DNA from: Lachnospiraceae bacterium | GTDB taxonomy: Bacteria > Bacillota > Clostridia > Lachnospirales > Lachnospiraceae | Length of the DNA stretch: 53,344 nucleotides | Direction: 5' to 3' | NCBI GenBank assembly: GCA_024696005.1 | Contig: JAILHF010000040.1 | Span: forward strand, 1 to 53,344 | Shown: piece by piece, positions 32,115 to 40,943 of the stretch | Numbering within the stretch: the first letter of the stretch is position 1 | Layout of the letters: every line of letters begins with the position of its first letter | Notes under the pieces: model-generated | What the model saw: only the letters and a program-made list of their open reading frames with translations | Told to the model about the DNA's origin: nothing | Databases searched by the model: none | Made by a program: the position numbers and the translations under genes

Positions 32115-32776
32115 AGGGATTATTGGTAAAAGATCTTTCGATATTGGGACAGCAGAAAAAACTCGGAGTGCTTTATCTGTTCCTGGCGGTATTTCTGGGA
32201 TACAGCATGGAAAGCTCGTTTCTCGTAAGTTATTTCCCGATGATCGCAACGCTTCTGGCGTTTACGACGATCTCGTATGACAGCTTTGATAACGGCATGG
32301 CATTTCTCATGACAATGCCGGGGGCACGGAAAAACTATGCCGGGGAGAAATACCTGCTTTCCCTGATCGTTGTGACCGCAAGCTGGGTGTTTTCGGTCGT
32401 GCTGCAGATCGCTTCGCTGATGATCAAAAAAGAGAGCTTTGTCCCGGCGGAGCTTTTGGGACAGGATCTGCTTTACATCCCGATGTTTTTGGTCGTATGC
32501 AGCCTGATGATCCCGGTCGTGCTCAAGTTCGGATCGGAAAAGGGGCGCATCATTCTGTTTGCGATCTTCGGGGGGGTAGCCCTGATCCTCATCTTCGGGA
32601 AAAAGATCGCGGAATTCATGAATGTGCAGTTGGGTTGGGATGTGGCAGCCGTGATCGCCGGACTGGAACAGGTCCCTGCCGTGACGGTTGCCGGAGTCTG
32701 CGGCGCCGTGGCAGTCGTGCTGCTGCTGGTTTCCCTGCTGATCAGCAATGGGATCATGAAAAAGAAGGAATATTGA
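32111..32776 (+). CDS. ABC-2 type permease of the GntR operon
   Basis: 221 residues with six hydrophobic segments, for example LGVLYLFLAVFLGYSM, FLVSYFPMIATLLAFTTI, YLLSLIVVTASWVFSVVLQI, IPMFLVVCSLMIPVVL, IILFAIFGGVALILIF and AAVIAGLEQVPAVTVAGVCG. It is the membrane partner of the preceding ATPase. The start codon overlaps the ATPase stop. An AlkD-like gene follows after 17 bp and may share the transcript by read-through. Confidence 0.88.
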   Translation: MKGLLVKDLSILGQQKKLGVLYLFLAVFLGYSMESSFLVSYFPMIATLLAFTTISYDSFDNGMAFLMTMPGARKNYAGEKYLLSLIVVTASWVFSVVLQIASLMIKKESFVPAELLGQDLLYIPMFLVVCSLMIPVVLKFGSEKGRIILFAIFGGVALILIFGKKIAEFMNVQLGWDVAAVIAGLEQVPAVTVAGVCGAVAVVLLLVSLLISNGIMKKKEY

Positions 32777-32793
32777 GCGGAAAGGATGGGACA

Positions 32794-33477
32794 ATGATAC
32801 AGGATGAGGTGGTCAGAGAGCTGTTTGCTTCACAGGATGAGAAATACAGGGATTTTCAGGTAAAACTCATCCCCGGGAAAAGCGCGGACGACATGATAGG
32901 CGTGCGTACGCCGATCCTGCGGAAATTTGCCAAGACGCTGGCAAAGCGGGCGGATATCGGGGATTTTCTGGAAGCACTGCCGCACCGCTACTTTGATGAA
33001 GACCAGCTGCATGCCTTCATCATCTCCGAAATGAAGGATTATGACAGATGCATCCGGGAACTGACACGTTTTCTGCCCTATGTCGACAACTGGGCCACCT
33101 GCGACCAGATGTCTCCGGCGGTCTTTAAGAAGCATAAGAGCGAACTGCTGGCCTGCATACGTGAATGGATCCGTTCGGAAGAAACCTACACGGTGCGCTT
33201 TGCGATCGGCATGCTGATGGAGCACTTCCTCGACGGGGATTTTGATCCGGAATATCCGGAGATGGTTGCTAAAGTACGCAGTGAGGAATATTATATCAAC
33301 ATGATGGTCGCCTGGTACTTTGCAACGGCGCTCGCGAAACAGTATGATGCCGTTCTTCCGTATATCAAAGAGAAAAAGCTTGAGAAGTGGACACACAACA
33401 AGGCGATACAGAAGTCGGTCGAGAGCAGGCGCATCACGGAGGAACAGAAGGAATACTTAAAAAGTCTGAAGTATTGA
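32794..33477 (+). CDS. DNA alkylation repair (AlkD-like) protein
   Basis: 227 residues of HEAT-like helical repeats. The conserved core LPYVDNWATCDQMSPAVF (with the Trp and Asp that act in AlkD) and the IGVRTPILRKFAK segment are visible. AlkD enzymes remove bulky or positively charged alkyl bases by base excision in the cytoplasm. ATG 32794 is chosen because GAAAGGATGGG lies upstream; the same frame is open further upstream, inside the permease gene, but without a ribosome site. Confidence 0.9.
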   Translation: MIQDEVVRELFASQDEKYRDFQVKLIPGKSADDMIGVRTPILRKFAKTLAKRADIGDFLEALPHRYFDEDQLHAFIISEMKDYDRCIRELTRFLPYVDNWATCDQMSPAVFKKHKSELLACIREWIRSEETYTVRFAIGMLMEHFLDGDFDPEYPEMVAKVRSEEYYINMMVAWYFATALAKQYDAVLPYIKEKKLEKWTHNKAIQKSVESRRITEEQKEYLKSLKY

Positions 33478-33523
33478 TCCGGACAGAAAACGCCCCTCGG
33501 GCGGATATCCGAAAGGAAAAGCC

Positions 33524-34861
33524 ATGGAACTATGGGATCTGTATGACAGGGAAGGAAAGCGCACCGGGGAGACCTGGGAGCGCAAGCCGGGAAACTATGA
33601 GAAGATACCGGAGGGACGATATCATCTGGTAAGCGACATACTGATCCGGCACAAAGACGGGACCTATCTGCTCACAAAGAGGCATCCGGGAAAGGACGTC
33701 TATCCGGGCTTCTGGGAAGCCAGCGCGGGAGGCTCCGCCCTGGCGGGAGAAGAGCCGCTGCAGGCGGCAAAGCGGGAGATGTTTGAAGAGACGGGGCTTG
33801 TGTCCGATGACTTTACGCTCGTGAATGTGAGCTTCCGGGAACCCAGCCATAGCATGTTTTATTCCTATCTGGCCGTAGTGGATGCAGACAAGGATTCGGT
33901 CAGGCTTCAGGAAGGGGAGACGACCGAGTACCGATGGGTGGACAAGGCCGGGCTTCTGGAATACGCGGATTCCCCCGAGGCGATGAAGAATCACAATGCC
34001 AGATACCGGAAGATCTTCGATCTCTTCCGGACACTTTATGTGACGGATCTCGACGGTACCCTGATGCGTGGTGACAAGAGCATATCCGAAAACAGTGTGG
34101 CGACCATCAACAGACTGATCGAGATGGGGATGAACTTTACCGTGGCCACGGCCCGTTCGCTCTACAGCGTATTGCAGATCGTCAGGCCCTTCCATCTTGA
34201 AGTGCCGATGATCGTCCGGAACGGAACGGCGCTTGCCGATCCGCGCCGCATGGAGATCATGGAAAAAGCGCTCTTTACGGAGGCGGAAAAAGAAAAGCTG
34301 AAGGAGCTGCTGAAGGAGCTGCCGCAGTGCGGCTTTGTCAGCATCTGGCACGGCGGCGAAATGGAAAAGCGCTTTTGGAAGGGCGCTCACTGCGAGGGGA
34401 TCGAAAAATACCTTGAAGATCACGCAGACGGCAAAGGGATAGTCTTTGCGGAGGATCCCGGGGAACTGTTTGACGGCGAAGCGGGTTATGTAACGATGAT
34501 CGACCGGAAGGAAAAGCTCGATCCGATCTTCGAGAGGATCAGGGAAGCCGGCGGATGGGAGACCGTTTTGCAGAAGGACGCATACGGGGAGGAATACTGG
34601 CTGGAAGTCTGCCCCGAAAACAGCACCAAGGCGAAAGCGATCCTTGCGCTGAAGAAAAGGCTTCGTTGTGAGCGTGTAGTCGTATTCGGGGATTCCGTCA
34701 ATGACATCCCGATGTTTCGGATCGCGGATGAGGCGTATGCGGTGGAAAACGCGATCCCGGAACTCAAGGAATGCGCAACGGCAGTCATCGGCTCCAATGA
34801 GGAAGACGGTGTGGCAGAGTGCCTTGCGCGTACGATTGAGATACCAACAGGCAGGATATAG
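33524..34861 (+). CDS. NUDIX hydrolase fused to a Cof-type HAD phosphatase
   Basis: 445 residues. Residues 1-165 hold a NUDIX box (GGSALAGEEPLQAAKREMFE then ETG, matching GX5EX7REUXEEXGU). Residues about 180-440 are a HAD domain: VTDLDGTLMRG, VATARSLYS, a C2-type cap and VVFGDSVNDIPMF. The protein may hydrolyse a nucleoside diphosphate derivative and then dephosphorylate the product, an inference from the fusion. The last codons and the TAG stop lie inside the dispersed element at 34848-35061, so its natural C-terminus may have been altered by that element. Confidence 0.85.
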   Translation: MELWDLYDREGKRTGETWERKPGNYEKIPEGRYHLVSDILIRHKDGTYLLTKRHPGKDVYPGFWEASAGGSALAGEEPLQAAKREMFEETGLVSDDFTLVNVSFREPSHSMFYSYLAVVDADKDSVRLQEGETTEYRWVDKAGLLEYADSPEAMKNHNARYRKIFDLFRTLYVTDLDGTLMRGDKSISENSVATINRLIEMGMNFTVATARSLYSVLQIVRPFHLEVPMIVRNGTALADPRRMEIMEKALFTEAEKEKLKELLKELPQCGFVSIWHGGEMEKRFWKGAHCEGIEKYLEDHADGKGIVFAEDPGELFDGEAGYVTMIDRKEKLDPIFERIREAGGWETVLQKDAYGEEYWLEVCPENSTKAKAILALKKRLRCERVVVFGDSVNDIPMFRIADEAYAVENAIPELKECATAVIGSNEEDGVAECLARTIEIPTGRI

Positions 34862-35061
34862 GACGTGGCAGCCTATGGAGGAGCTTAGCCACTCTCGAAA
34901 CTGCATGAAAAATCAGGAACGCGAAGCCCGGATGGCTGAGCGAGGGAAACATGAGGCATGGATGCCGAATGTCGACCGGTTTCGTGCGGTTTGAATATGT
35001 AGAGGCAGTTTCGCAGAGTGGCTTAGCGACGGAATCGAGCTCCACGGACTATATCTGCCTG
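34848..35061. repeat. 214-bp structured dispersed element, copy 2
   Basis: Second copy of the element at 8989-9203. Ends CAGGCAG/CTGCCTG, ATATAG/CTATAT (better paired than in copy 1), tandem GA/GA mismatch, CGTGG/CCACG, and the inner stem AGCCACTCT/AGAGTGGCT plus CGAAACTGC/GCAGTTTCG. Differences from copy 1 are few and cluster in loops and at the stretch before the second inner-stem arm. It supplies the stop codon of the NUDIX-HAD gene and ends 63 nt before aroA. No flanking target duplication is clear. Confidence 0.8.
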
Positions 35062-35096
35062 TAGGGAGAAAAAATGGTATCCGCCGGAAAGGAGAA

Positions 35097-35144
35097 ATGC
35101 CCGCTTACGGGCGGGTGATGAGATATGAACAGGGAAAGATATGA
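35097..35144 (+). other. Possible upstream ORF overlapping the aroA start
   Basis: AAAGGAG at 35088-35094 precedes an ATG at 35097 that opens a 15-codon frame ending at 35144, overlapping the aroA start at 35125 in another frame. The aroA start itself has only GGTGAT as a ribosome site. The small frame could couple or modulate aroA translation. Confidence 0.3.
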
Positions 35145-36450
35145 GGTGAAGACGAAAGAGCTCCGGCCCGGGCGCTTTATCCGGGCGCACGTTCCGGGCT
35201 CGAAATCCATGACCAACAGGGCGCTTCTTCTGGCGGCCATGGCAGAGGGCGAAAGCGTCATCAAAAACTGCATGAGCAGTGAAGACGCGAGGGTATTCAT
35301 CGAAGCGCTGAAGGTCCTGGGTTTTGCGATTACGGAAACGGACAGCGAAGGAAGCCGCATCGTAAAGAACAGGGACATCGTCATAAAGGGCTGCGGAGGC
35401 AGGCTTCCGGTGAAGAAGGCGGACATCCACGTGGGCAGCGCGGGGACGGCGGCCCGCTTTTTGCTGGCGATGCTCGCGTTTTCGGACGGGGAGTATTTCA
35501 TGGATTCCTCGGAACAGATGAAGGCCAGGCCCATGGGGCCCCTGATCGAAGCGCTGACGGCGGCGGGGGCCGAAGTGGAATGCACCGGCAGACAGGGGCA
35601 TTTTCCCATGAGAGTGAAAGGCAACGGCGGGCAATTTCCCGCGGAGATCAGCGTAAACATCGAAGACAGTTCCCAGTTTTTGAGCGCGCTCCTGATCGCC
35701 GCGGCAGCGGCGGGGAAGGAGACGGCCATCCGGGCGGTGGGGACCCACGGCATGTCTTATGTGCTCATGACGGCTTCCATGATAGAGAGTTTCGGAGGGA
35801 AAGCGACGCTTGCCGGGAAGGATCCGTACTGCTGGCACTTTGACGGCAGCAGGCTTCTGGCCGGAAGGATCTACGAAGTGGAACCGGACATGTCTGCGGC
35901 TGCGTACTTTTACGCTGCAGGGGCGCTGCTCGGCTGCAGGGCGCAGGTGGCAGGCGTAAAGAGCGGGATGCTGCAGGGGGACATTGCGTTTCTGGACGTC
36001 CTGGAAAAGACGGGCTGCAGCCTTTCGCAGGATGAGGAAGGGATCGTGCTTGCGGGACCCGATGGCGGAATGCTCAAAAGCCCCGGCGTCACGGACATGT
36101 CGGCATTTTCCGACCAGGCGCTCACGCTGGCGGCACTGGCACCGTTTTGCGAAGGGGAAGTGGTCATTAAAGGCATAGCCCATATCCGGAAACAGGAGTG
36201 CGACCGCATAAGCGCCATGAGCAGCAATCTTTCGGCCCTCGGCATAGACTGTGAAGAGACGGAGGACGGGATACGGATCTGCGGGGGAACGCCCCGGGGG
36301 GCAGAGCTCGACAGCTTTGGCGACCACCGGGTGGCCATGTCCTTTGCGCTGTGCGGCCTGCGCTGCGAAGGGGTGGTGATCCGGGACCCGGATTGCTGCC
36401 GGAAGACCTTTGCCGAGTACTTTGAGGAACTGGAAGAAGCCTTGGCCTGA
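35125..36450 (+). CDS. aroA: 3-phosphoshikimate 1-carboxyvinyltransferase (EPSP synthase)
   Basis: 441 residues, full length for the family. It joins phosphoenolpyruvate to shikimate 3-phosphate in chorismate synthesis. Motifs: PGSKSMTNRALLLAA, VGSAGTAARFLLA (PEP-binding loop), ARPMGPLIEAL, IRKQECDRI and FGDHRVAMS near the end. The loop has Phe where the E. coli enzyme has Pro101, a position that varies among Gram-positive enzymes. No other shikimate gene is nearby. A UUCG-capped terminator follows. Confidence 0.96.
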   Translation: MNRERYEVKTKELRPGRFIRAHVPGSKSMTNRALLLAAMAEGESVIKNCMSSEDARVFIEALKVLGFAITETDSEGSRIVKNRDIVIKGCGGRLPVKKADIHVGSAGTAARFLLAMLAFSDGEYFMDSSEQMKARPMGPLIEALTAAGAEVECTGRQGHFPMRVKGNGGQFPAEISVNIEDSSQFLSALLIAAAAAGKETAIRAVGTHGMSYVLMTASMIESFGGKATLAGKDPYCWHFDGSRLLAGRIYEVEPDMSAAAYFYAAGALLGCRAQVAGVKSGMLQGDIAFLDVLEKTGCSLSQDEEGIVLAGPDGGMLKSPGVTDMSAFSDQALTLAALAPFCEGEVVIKGIAHIRKQECDRISAMSSNLSALGIDCEETEDGIRICGGTPRGAELDSFGDHRVAMSFALCGLRCEGVVIRDPDCCRKTFAEYFEELEEALA

Positions 36451-36480
36451 GACGCTTCTTTCGAAAGAAAACGATCTGTC

Positions 36481-36507
36481 CGGGGGCGTTCGCGCCCCCG
36501 TTTTTTT
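36481..36507 (+). terminator. Intrinsic terminator after aroA
   Basis: CGGGGGCG-TTCG-CGCCCCCG perfect 8-bp stem with a run of seven T. Confidence 0.95.
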
Positions 36508-36558
36508 GCGGGATCGCAGTCTTGTCCTTCCTTCGCTTCGTCATAAATTCTTAATCTT

Positions 36559-36595
36559 TTGTCATCTTTTATCTTCATATTTGGTATACTATAAT
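36559..36595 (+). promoter_or_regulatory. Promoter of the two-component operon
   Basis: Two -10 boxes overlap, TATACT (36585-36590) and TATAAT (36590-36595). Possible -35 boxes are TTGTCA (36559-36564) or TTTATC nearer the -10. The upstream strand is rich in TTAATCTTT/TCATCTTTTATC, which could hold direct repeats for an OmpR-type regulator. Confidence 0.6.
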
Positions 36596-36632
36596 GCGTT
36601 TCAAGAGCTCTTAAAGAAAGCAGGTAAACAGG

Positions 36633-37337
36633 ATGAACAGGATATTGGTTTGCGATGATGAAAAGGATATCGTCCGGGCGCTGGAGATCTATCTGAAGGC
36701 GGAAGGATATGAGGTGGTCACGGCCTATAACGGTGCGGATGCCCTGAAGCGCATGAAGGAAGACAAAGAGATCCGGCTGGTGCTTCTGGACATCATGATG
36801 CCGGAGATGGACGGGATCGAGACATTGACAAAGATCAGGGAGTTTTCAAACGTGCCGGTCATCTTTCTGACGGCCAAGTCGGAGGATACGGACAAGATCC
36901 TGGGGCTGAACCTCGGAGCCGATGATTACATCACGAAGCCCTTTCTGCCGGCGGAACTTACGGCAAGGGTGAGGTCGTCTCTCAGGCGCTATACGATGCT
37001 GGGGAGCCTGTCGCCGGAGAAGGATCTGCTCACGGTCGGCAGCATAAGCCTAAACGACACGGCCAAGGAGGTGCGTGTGGACGGCGATATCGTGAATCTC
37101 ACGAAGACCGAGTATGAGATCCTCAGGCTTCTGATGACGGAACCCGGACGCGTGTTTTCCCCGAACGAGATCTATGTCAAGGTGTGGGGGGAGGAACCCT
37201 ACGGCACCGAGAATACGGTGGCGGTGCATATCAGGCGCCTCCGGGAAAAGATCGAGATCGATCCGGCGAAACCGAGATATCTGAAGGTCATCTGGGGACA
37301 GGGATACCGGATGGATTCCGGTATCGGCCAGGAATAG
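36633..37337 (+). CDS. OmpR/PhoB-type response regulator
   Basis: 234 residues: a receiver domain with the acidic pair Asp8-Asp9, phospho-acceptor Asp53 in LLDIMMPEMDG and Lys in ITKPF, then a winged-helix output domain (LTKTEYEILRLLMTEPGRVF, HIRRLREKIE, IWGQGYRMD). It works with the histidine kinase that begins 15 bp later. AAGCAGGTAAACAGG precedes the ATG. Target genes unknown; AT-rich repeats in its own promoter suggest autoregulation. Confidence 0.95.
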   Translation: MNRILVCDDEKDIVRALEIYLKAEGYEVVTAYNGADALKRMKEDKEIRLVLLDIMMPEMDGIETLTKIREFSNVPVIFLTAKSEDTDKILGLNLGADDYITKPFLPAELTARVRSSLRRYTMLGSLSPEKDLLTVGSISLNDTAKEVRVDGDIVNLTKTEYEILRLLMTEPGRVFSPNEIYVKVWGEEPYGTENTVAVHIRRLREKIEIDPAKPRYLKVIWGQGYRMDSGIGQE

Positions 37338-37352
37338 ATTGCGGAGGATAAG

Positions 37353-39500
37353 ATGAAAAAGATACTGAATAACAGAGTGAGCAGGCTGCTGTGCGTGGTT
37401 TGCTGTGCGGCTGCCGGGACGGCGATGGCGCTGCTGATCGCCATGCTGCTGATCGTATTCTACGGACGCTTCCACGGCCTGTCAAGGACTGAGATGGAGC
37501 AGCTCGTCATGGAACGCATCAGCGGCGTGGAGCTGTGCGATATGGTGGAAGAGATGGCTTTCGGCTACCGGGATCTCCCCGGAGTGCTGCCGCTTACGGA
37601 TCCCGGAGCCGAAGCGGAAGACGGGGCCGCAGTGCTTCCGACGGAAGCGGATCAGAACAAAATGCTGGAGGAGCTGCGCCGGAGGATCCGGCAGACAGCC
37701 GAAAAGTACGCTGACAAGGTATCGGCGGAATATGCGGTGATCCTTTCCAAAGAGAGTTATCCGGGGCAGATCGAACTGACAGACGATGACGTCTATCTTT
37801 ACAGAACGCCGGGGTACGACGCTTATACCAACTACATGGAACTGGTCCCCTTTGCATCTTCCTATTACCGGCGTGACAACTTTCTGGATATCGTGACGGA
37901 AGGCCCCAGGAAGGTCTGGTACCACAGCGACGGACTGACGCTGAACGGGATGGAATGCCACATCCTCGTCCTGTATAAGACGTCGGCGCAGGCCTTGCAG
38001 GCAGGGCAGGGATCTGGGGAGGATCTGCATAACAACGGCGAGATCAGGGCCTTCCTTTCGGATATCTACAGGGCGGACCGTATGGGGATCCCCGGAGTCG
38101 TGATCCTGTTTCTGGTGGCGCTGGCCTTCCTGATCCTGTATTGCATAGGGGCCGGAAGAACGAACGGAGGCGAAGAGGTGAAGACCTCCTTCCTCGACAG
38201 GACCCCGCTGGAGATCCTTGGCGTAGGCGTGATCCTGGCCGAACTGGCCCTCGCAGCTACCCTCTACATGCTCCTGAAGCTCACGGCTTACGATTGGGGG
38301 AGCAATGCCTACGGTTTAAGCTATGCCGAACTTGTGTGGATGGGAGTGGGGGTGTTCTTTGTGATGATGATCCTGGCGGTGGCCACCCTCGGAAGCATTG
38401 TTGTCCGGATCAAAACCCGGACATTCCTGAAAAGCTCCCTTTGTTTCAGGCTGTCTGTCCTGTTTGGAAAAGCCGTAAAGAAGGCAGCCGTCTGGGCGGC
38501 CGAGCATTTCCCGCTGTTTGCCCGCGCGGCGGTGATCCTTCCGGTCTTTGGGATCGCGTCCATTGTGGAAGCGGCATATCTGGAGGATCATACCAGGAAA
38601 GGGGCGGTGCTGTTTGTGCTCCTGCGGGCGGGAGTGATCGCATTGATCATTTTCCTCCTGATCGGCTATTCCAAGCTCCGGGACGGAGCCATGCGCATCG
38701 CGGCCGGGAAGCTGGATGTGCCGGTGGATGAAAAATACCTTTTGCCCGATTACCGGATGTTTGCCCATAACCTGAACAGTGTGGGCGAGAGCATTCAGAT
38801 CGCGGTGGAAGAACGCATGAAGAGTGAGCATCTGAAAACCCAGCTGATCACGAATGTATCCCACGACATCAAAACTCCCCTGACCTCCATCATCAACTAT
38901 GTGGATCTGTTGCAGAAGGAGGACGTGAGCGAAGAGGAGAAAAAGGAATACCTTGCCATACTGGCGCGCCAGTCCGACCGGCTCAAAAAGCTGATCCAGG
39001 ATCTGATCGATGCCTCAAAGGCCTCGTCCGGAGCGGTGGAGGTGAAGCTTTCGGAGGCGGATCTGTGTACCATGGCCAAACAGGTATTGGGCGAATACCA
39101 GGATAAATTTGAAGAGGCGCATCTGACGACGGTCTGCAAAAACATGGACAGCGAGCTGAAGGTCAGCGCCGATTACAATCTGCTGTGGCGGGTCATGGAC
39201 AATCTGTTCGGGAACGTTTTGAAATACGCGATGCCGGGAACCCGTGTATATGCGGAGGTCCGGGAACTGGACGGGACGGCGTCCTTCAGCATCTCCAACA
39301 TCTCGAAAGACGAACTGGGCATTTCCGGTGACGAGCTCATGGAACGCTTTGTGCGGGGAGACAGATCCAGAAACACGGAAGGCTCCGGCCTGGGGCTGTC
39401 GATAGCGAAGAGCCTGATGGAACTCATGGGAGGCACGCTCGAGATCAACGTGGACGGAGACATGTTCAAGGCGGTCATCAAGATAAAAGCCCAAAGCTGA
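37353..39500 (+). CDS. Sensor histidine kinase
   Basis: 715 residues. A membrane helix near residues 18-38, an extracytoplasmic domain of about 200 residues, then five further hydrophobic segments (about 248-266, 288-312, 325-350, 388-405, 423-443) and a HAMP-like linker. The kinase core has VSHDIKTPLTSIINY (His504 as phosphorylation site), the N box DNLFGNVLKYA, and GSGLGLSIAKSL. The multi-helix sensor part with a large outer loop is common in Lachnospiraceae kinases of unknown ligand. It pairs with the preceding response regulator. A CCCAAAGC/GCTTTGGG hairpin spans its stop. Confidence 0.93.
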   Translation: MKKILNNRVSRLLCVVCCAAAGTAMALLIAMLLIVFYGRFHGLSRTEMEQLVMERISGVELCDMVEEMAFGYRDLPGVLPLTDPGAEAEDGAAVLPTEADQNKMLEELRRRIRQTAEKYADKVSAEYAVILSKESYPGQIELTDDDVYLYRTPGYDAYTNYMELVPFASSYYRRDNFLDIVTEGPRKVWYHSDGLTLNGMECHILVLYKTSAQALQAGQGSGEDLHNNGEIRAFLSDIYRADRMGIPGVVILFLVALAFLILYCIGAGRTNGGEEVKTSFLDRTPLEILGVGVILAELALAATLYMLLKLTAYDWGSNAYGLSYAELVWMGVGVFFVMMILAVATLGSIVVRIKTRTFLKSSLCFRLSVLFGKAVKKAAVWAAEHFPLFARAAVILPVFGIASIVEAAYLEDHTRKGAVLFVLLRAGVIALIIFLLIGYSKLRDGAMRIAAGKLDVPVDEKYLLPDYRMFAHNLNSVGESIQIAVEERMKSEHLKTQLITNVSHDIKTPLTSIINYVDLLQKEDVSEEEKKEYLAILARQSDRLKKLIQDLIDASKASSGAVEVKLSEADLCTMAKQVLGEYQDKFEEAHLTTVCKNMDSELKVSADYNLLWRVMDNLFGNVLKYAMPGTRVYAEVRELDGTASFSISNISKDELGISGDELMERFVRGDRSRNTEGSGLGLSIAKSLMELMGGTLEINVDGDMFKAVIKIKAQS

Positions 39501-39548
39501 AAACTCCGCTTTGGGAAGTGATAAGGCGAAAGGGGCTTCGGCCGGGGC

Positions 39549-40712
39549 TTATTCCCCGCCGGAGCGTTCTTTCTTTTTGAACAGTTTGCGAAGGCCGTCC
39601 TCCGAAAACTTGAGGAGCAGGGCACTGGCCAGTCCCAGGACGAAGACCAGGCCGACATACAGCAGGCTGTTTTTGATATAAAAGCTCTTCAGTTTTCCGT
39701 CGAAGGCAAAGCAGAACAGTTCGGAAAAGAGGCCGTGGATCAGATAAAAATGCAGGGTGATGCGGCTCATCAGCTTCAGGAACGGATTCCCGATCCGCAG
39801 CTTCATGCTCAGGAGGAAAGCCCAGAAGACCGTCGCCGAGGAAACAAGGATCTCGAAGAGCAGGCAGATCAGGCGGCGCTGCACCTTGTCGGGAGCGCCC
39901 CAGTTTTCCCCGTAATAGGAAAAGGCGGCTTTGGAAAACTCGCTCAGCCAGAAGAAGACAAAGACGCAGATAAGGCTGACGATGAAGTATCCGACATAAT
40001 GTTTCTTCAGGTGTGCAACGATCCCTTCCTCATGCATGGCAAAAAAGATGCCGACGACAAAGAGATGGATGGAATTGTACCACCACTCGCCGCGGATCCA
40101 CCAGTCATTGTGGTCCAGGGAGGCGCCCAAAAGCTGGTAGGCGATCGTAAACAGCAGAACGACCAGCAGGGCCTTTTCTTCGTTTTTGATGAAGCGGAAA
40201 GCCAGGAAGAAACAAAGATAAAAGAAGGGGATCACGATCACGTACCAGCCGTTCGGGTTGGCAAGCTTGAGCCCGCTCAGATACCAGAAGATCTGCTTCG
40301 GGTTCATCCGTTCTCCCAGCAGGAGACGGACGACAAAAAAGATCAGCGCCACGACGTAGCCGAGGACGATGATCGGCAGGATGCGGTGGGTCAGAAACTT
40401 TGAACTGAGATAATTCTTCTTGGTCTTGAAGCTCTTATACAGCCCGTAGCCCGCACAGAACGTGAAAAAGGAGACCAGGATGAAACCGATCGGGACAAAG
40501 AAGTCCAGACCACCCAGATAGTAGCGCTTATCGATCCAGGATGCGCTGGTTTTCTGACCGCAGTGGTGGAACATGATGAGCAGGGCGATAAAGCCCTGTA
40601 GTGCCTTGGTCTGGTCCAGTGAAAAAGCATCCTCGTTCCATTTGCCGCGCCCGTAAAAGCGGCATCCGATCAGCAGCACGCAAAGCAGCAGCGGATAAAC
40701 GATGTAGATCAT
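39549..40712 (-). CDS. Membrane acyltransferase (acyltransferase-3 family)
   Basis: 387 residues with about ten membrane helices. The early motif IALLIMFHHCGQKTSAS contains the conserved His of acyltransferase-3 enzymes, which O-acetylate peptidoglycan, capsule or teichoic sugars. Start at 40712 is fixed by GGAAGGAG seven bases upstream on the minus strand; longer frames have no ribosome site. There is no C-terminal SGNH domain. It converges with the kinase gene and is divergent from the GH25 gene, whose substrate it might modify; that link is inference. Confidence 0.85.
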   Translation of the reverse strand: MIYIVYPLLLCVLLIGCRFYGRGKWNEDAFSLDQTKALQGFIALLIMFHHCGQKTSASWIDKRYYLGGLDFFVPIGFILVSFFTFCAGYGLYKSFKTKKNYLSSKFLTHRILPIIVLGYVVALIFFVVRLLLGERMNPKQIFWYLSGLKLANPNGWYVIVIPFFYLCFFLAFRFIKNEEKALLVVLLFTIAYQLLGASLDHNDWWIRGEWWYNSIHLFVVGIFFAMHEEGIVAHLKKHYVGYFIVSLICVFVFFWLSEFSKAAFSYYGENWGAPDKVQRRLICLLFEILVSSATVFWAFLLSMKLRIGNPFLKLMSRITLHFYLIHGLFSELFCFAFDGKLKSFYIKNSLLYVGLVFVLGLASALLLKFSEDGLRKLFKKKERSGGE

Positions 40713-40782
40713 GATTTTTCTCCTTCCGGGAACGCGCCCCGTTTCAGACGGGGGATATTTGGAAATGCGCGGCCCGACGATA

Positions 40783-40811
40783 AATATAGCATTAATGCCG
40801 ACGGATTTCAA
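40783..40811 (-). promoter_or_regulatory. Promoter of the acyltransferase gene
   Basis: On the minus strand TTGAAA (40806-40811) and TATATT (40783-40788) are 17 bp apart. Confidence 0.75.
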
Positions 40812-40839
40812 TTGACCGGATGAACAGGCAAGATAGAAT
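40812..40839 (+). promoter_or_regulatory. Promoter of the GH25 gene
   Basis: TTGACC (40812-40817) and TAGAAT (40834-40839), 16-bp spacer. Its -35 directly abuts the -35 of the divergent acyltransferase promoter, so polymerases at the two may compete. Confidence 0.6.
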
Positions 40840-40943
40840 GGATATAACAGATCGGCTTTCGTTTATCCGATAGAAATCAGGACGCGTTCGTGGTAAGATA
40901 AGCATGGTCATTAAACAGGACGGGAAAGGAAAAGCATTTCATC

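Noticed and set aside
32497-32793. N-terminal extension of the AlkD-like protein
   Set aside because: The upstream part is an out-of-frame copy of the permease gene and lacks a ribosome site; ATG 32794 is the real start.
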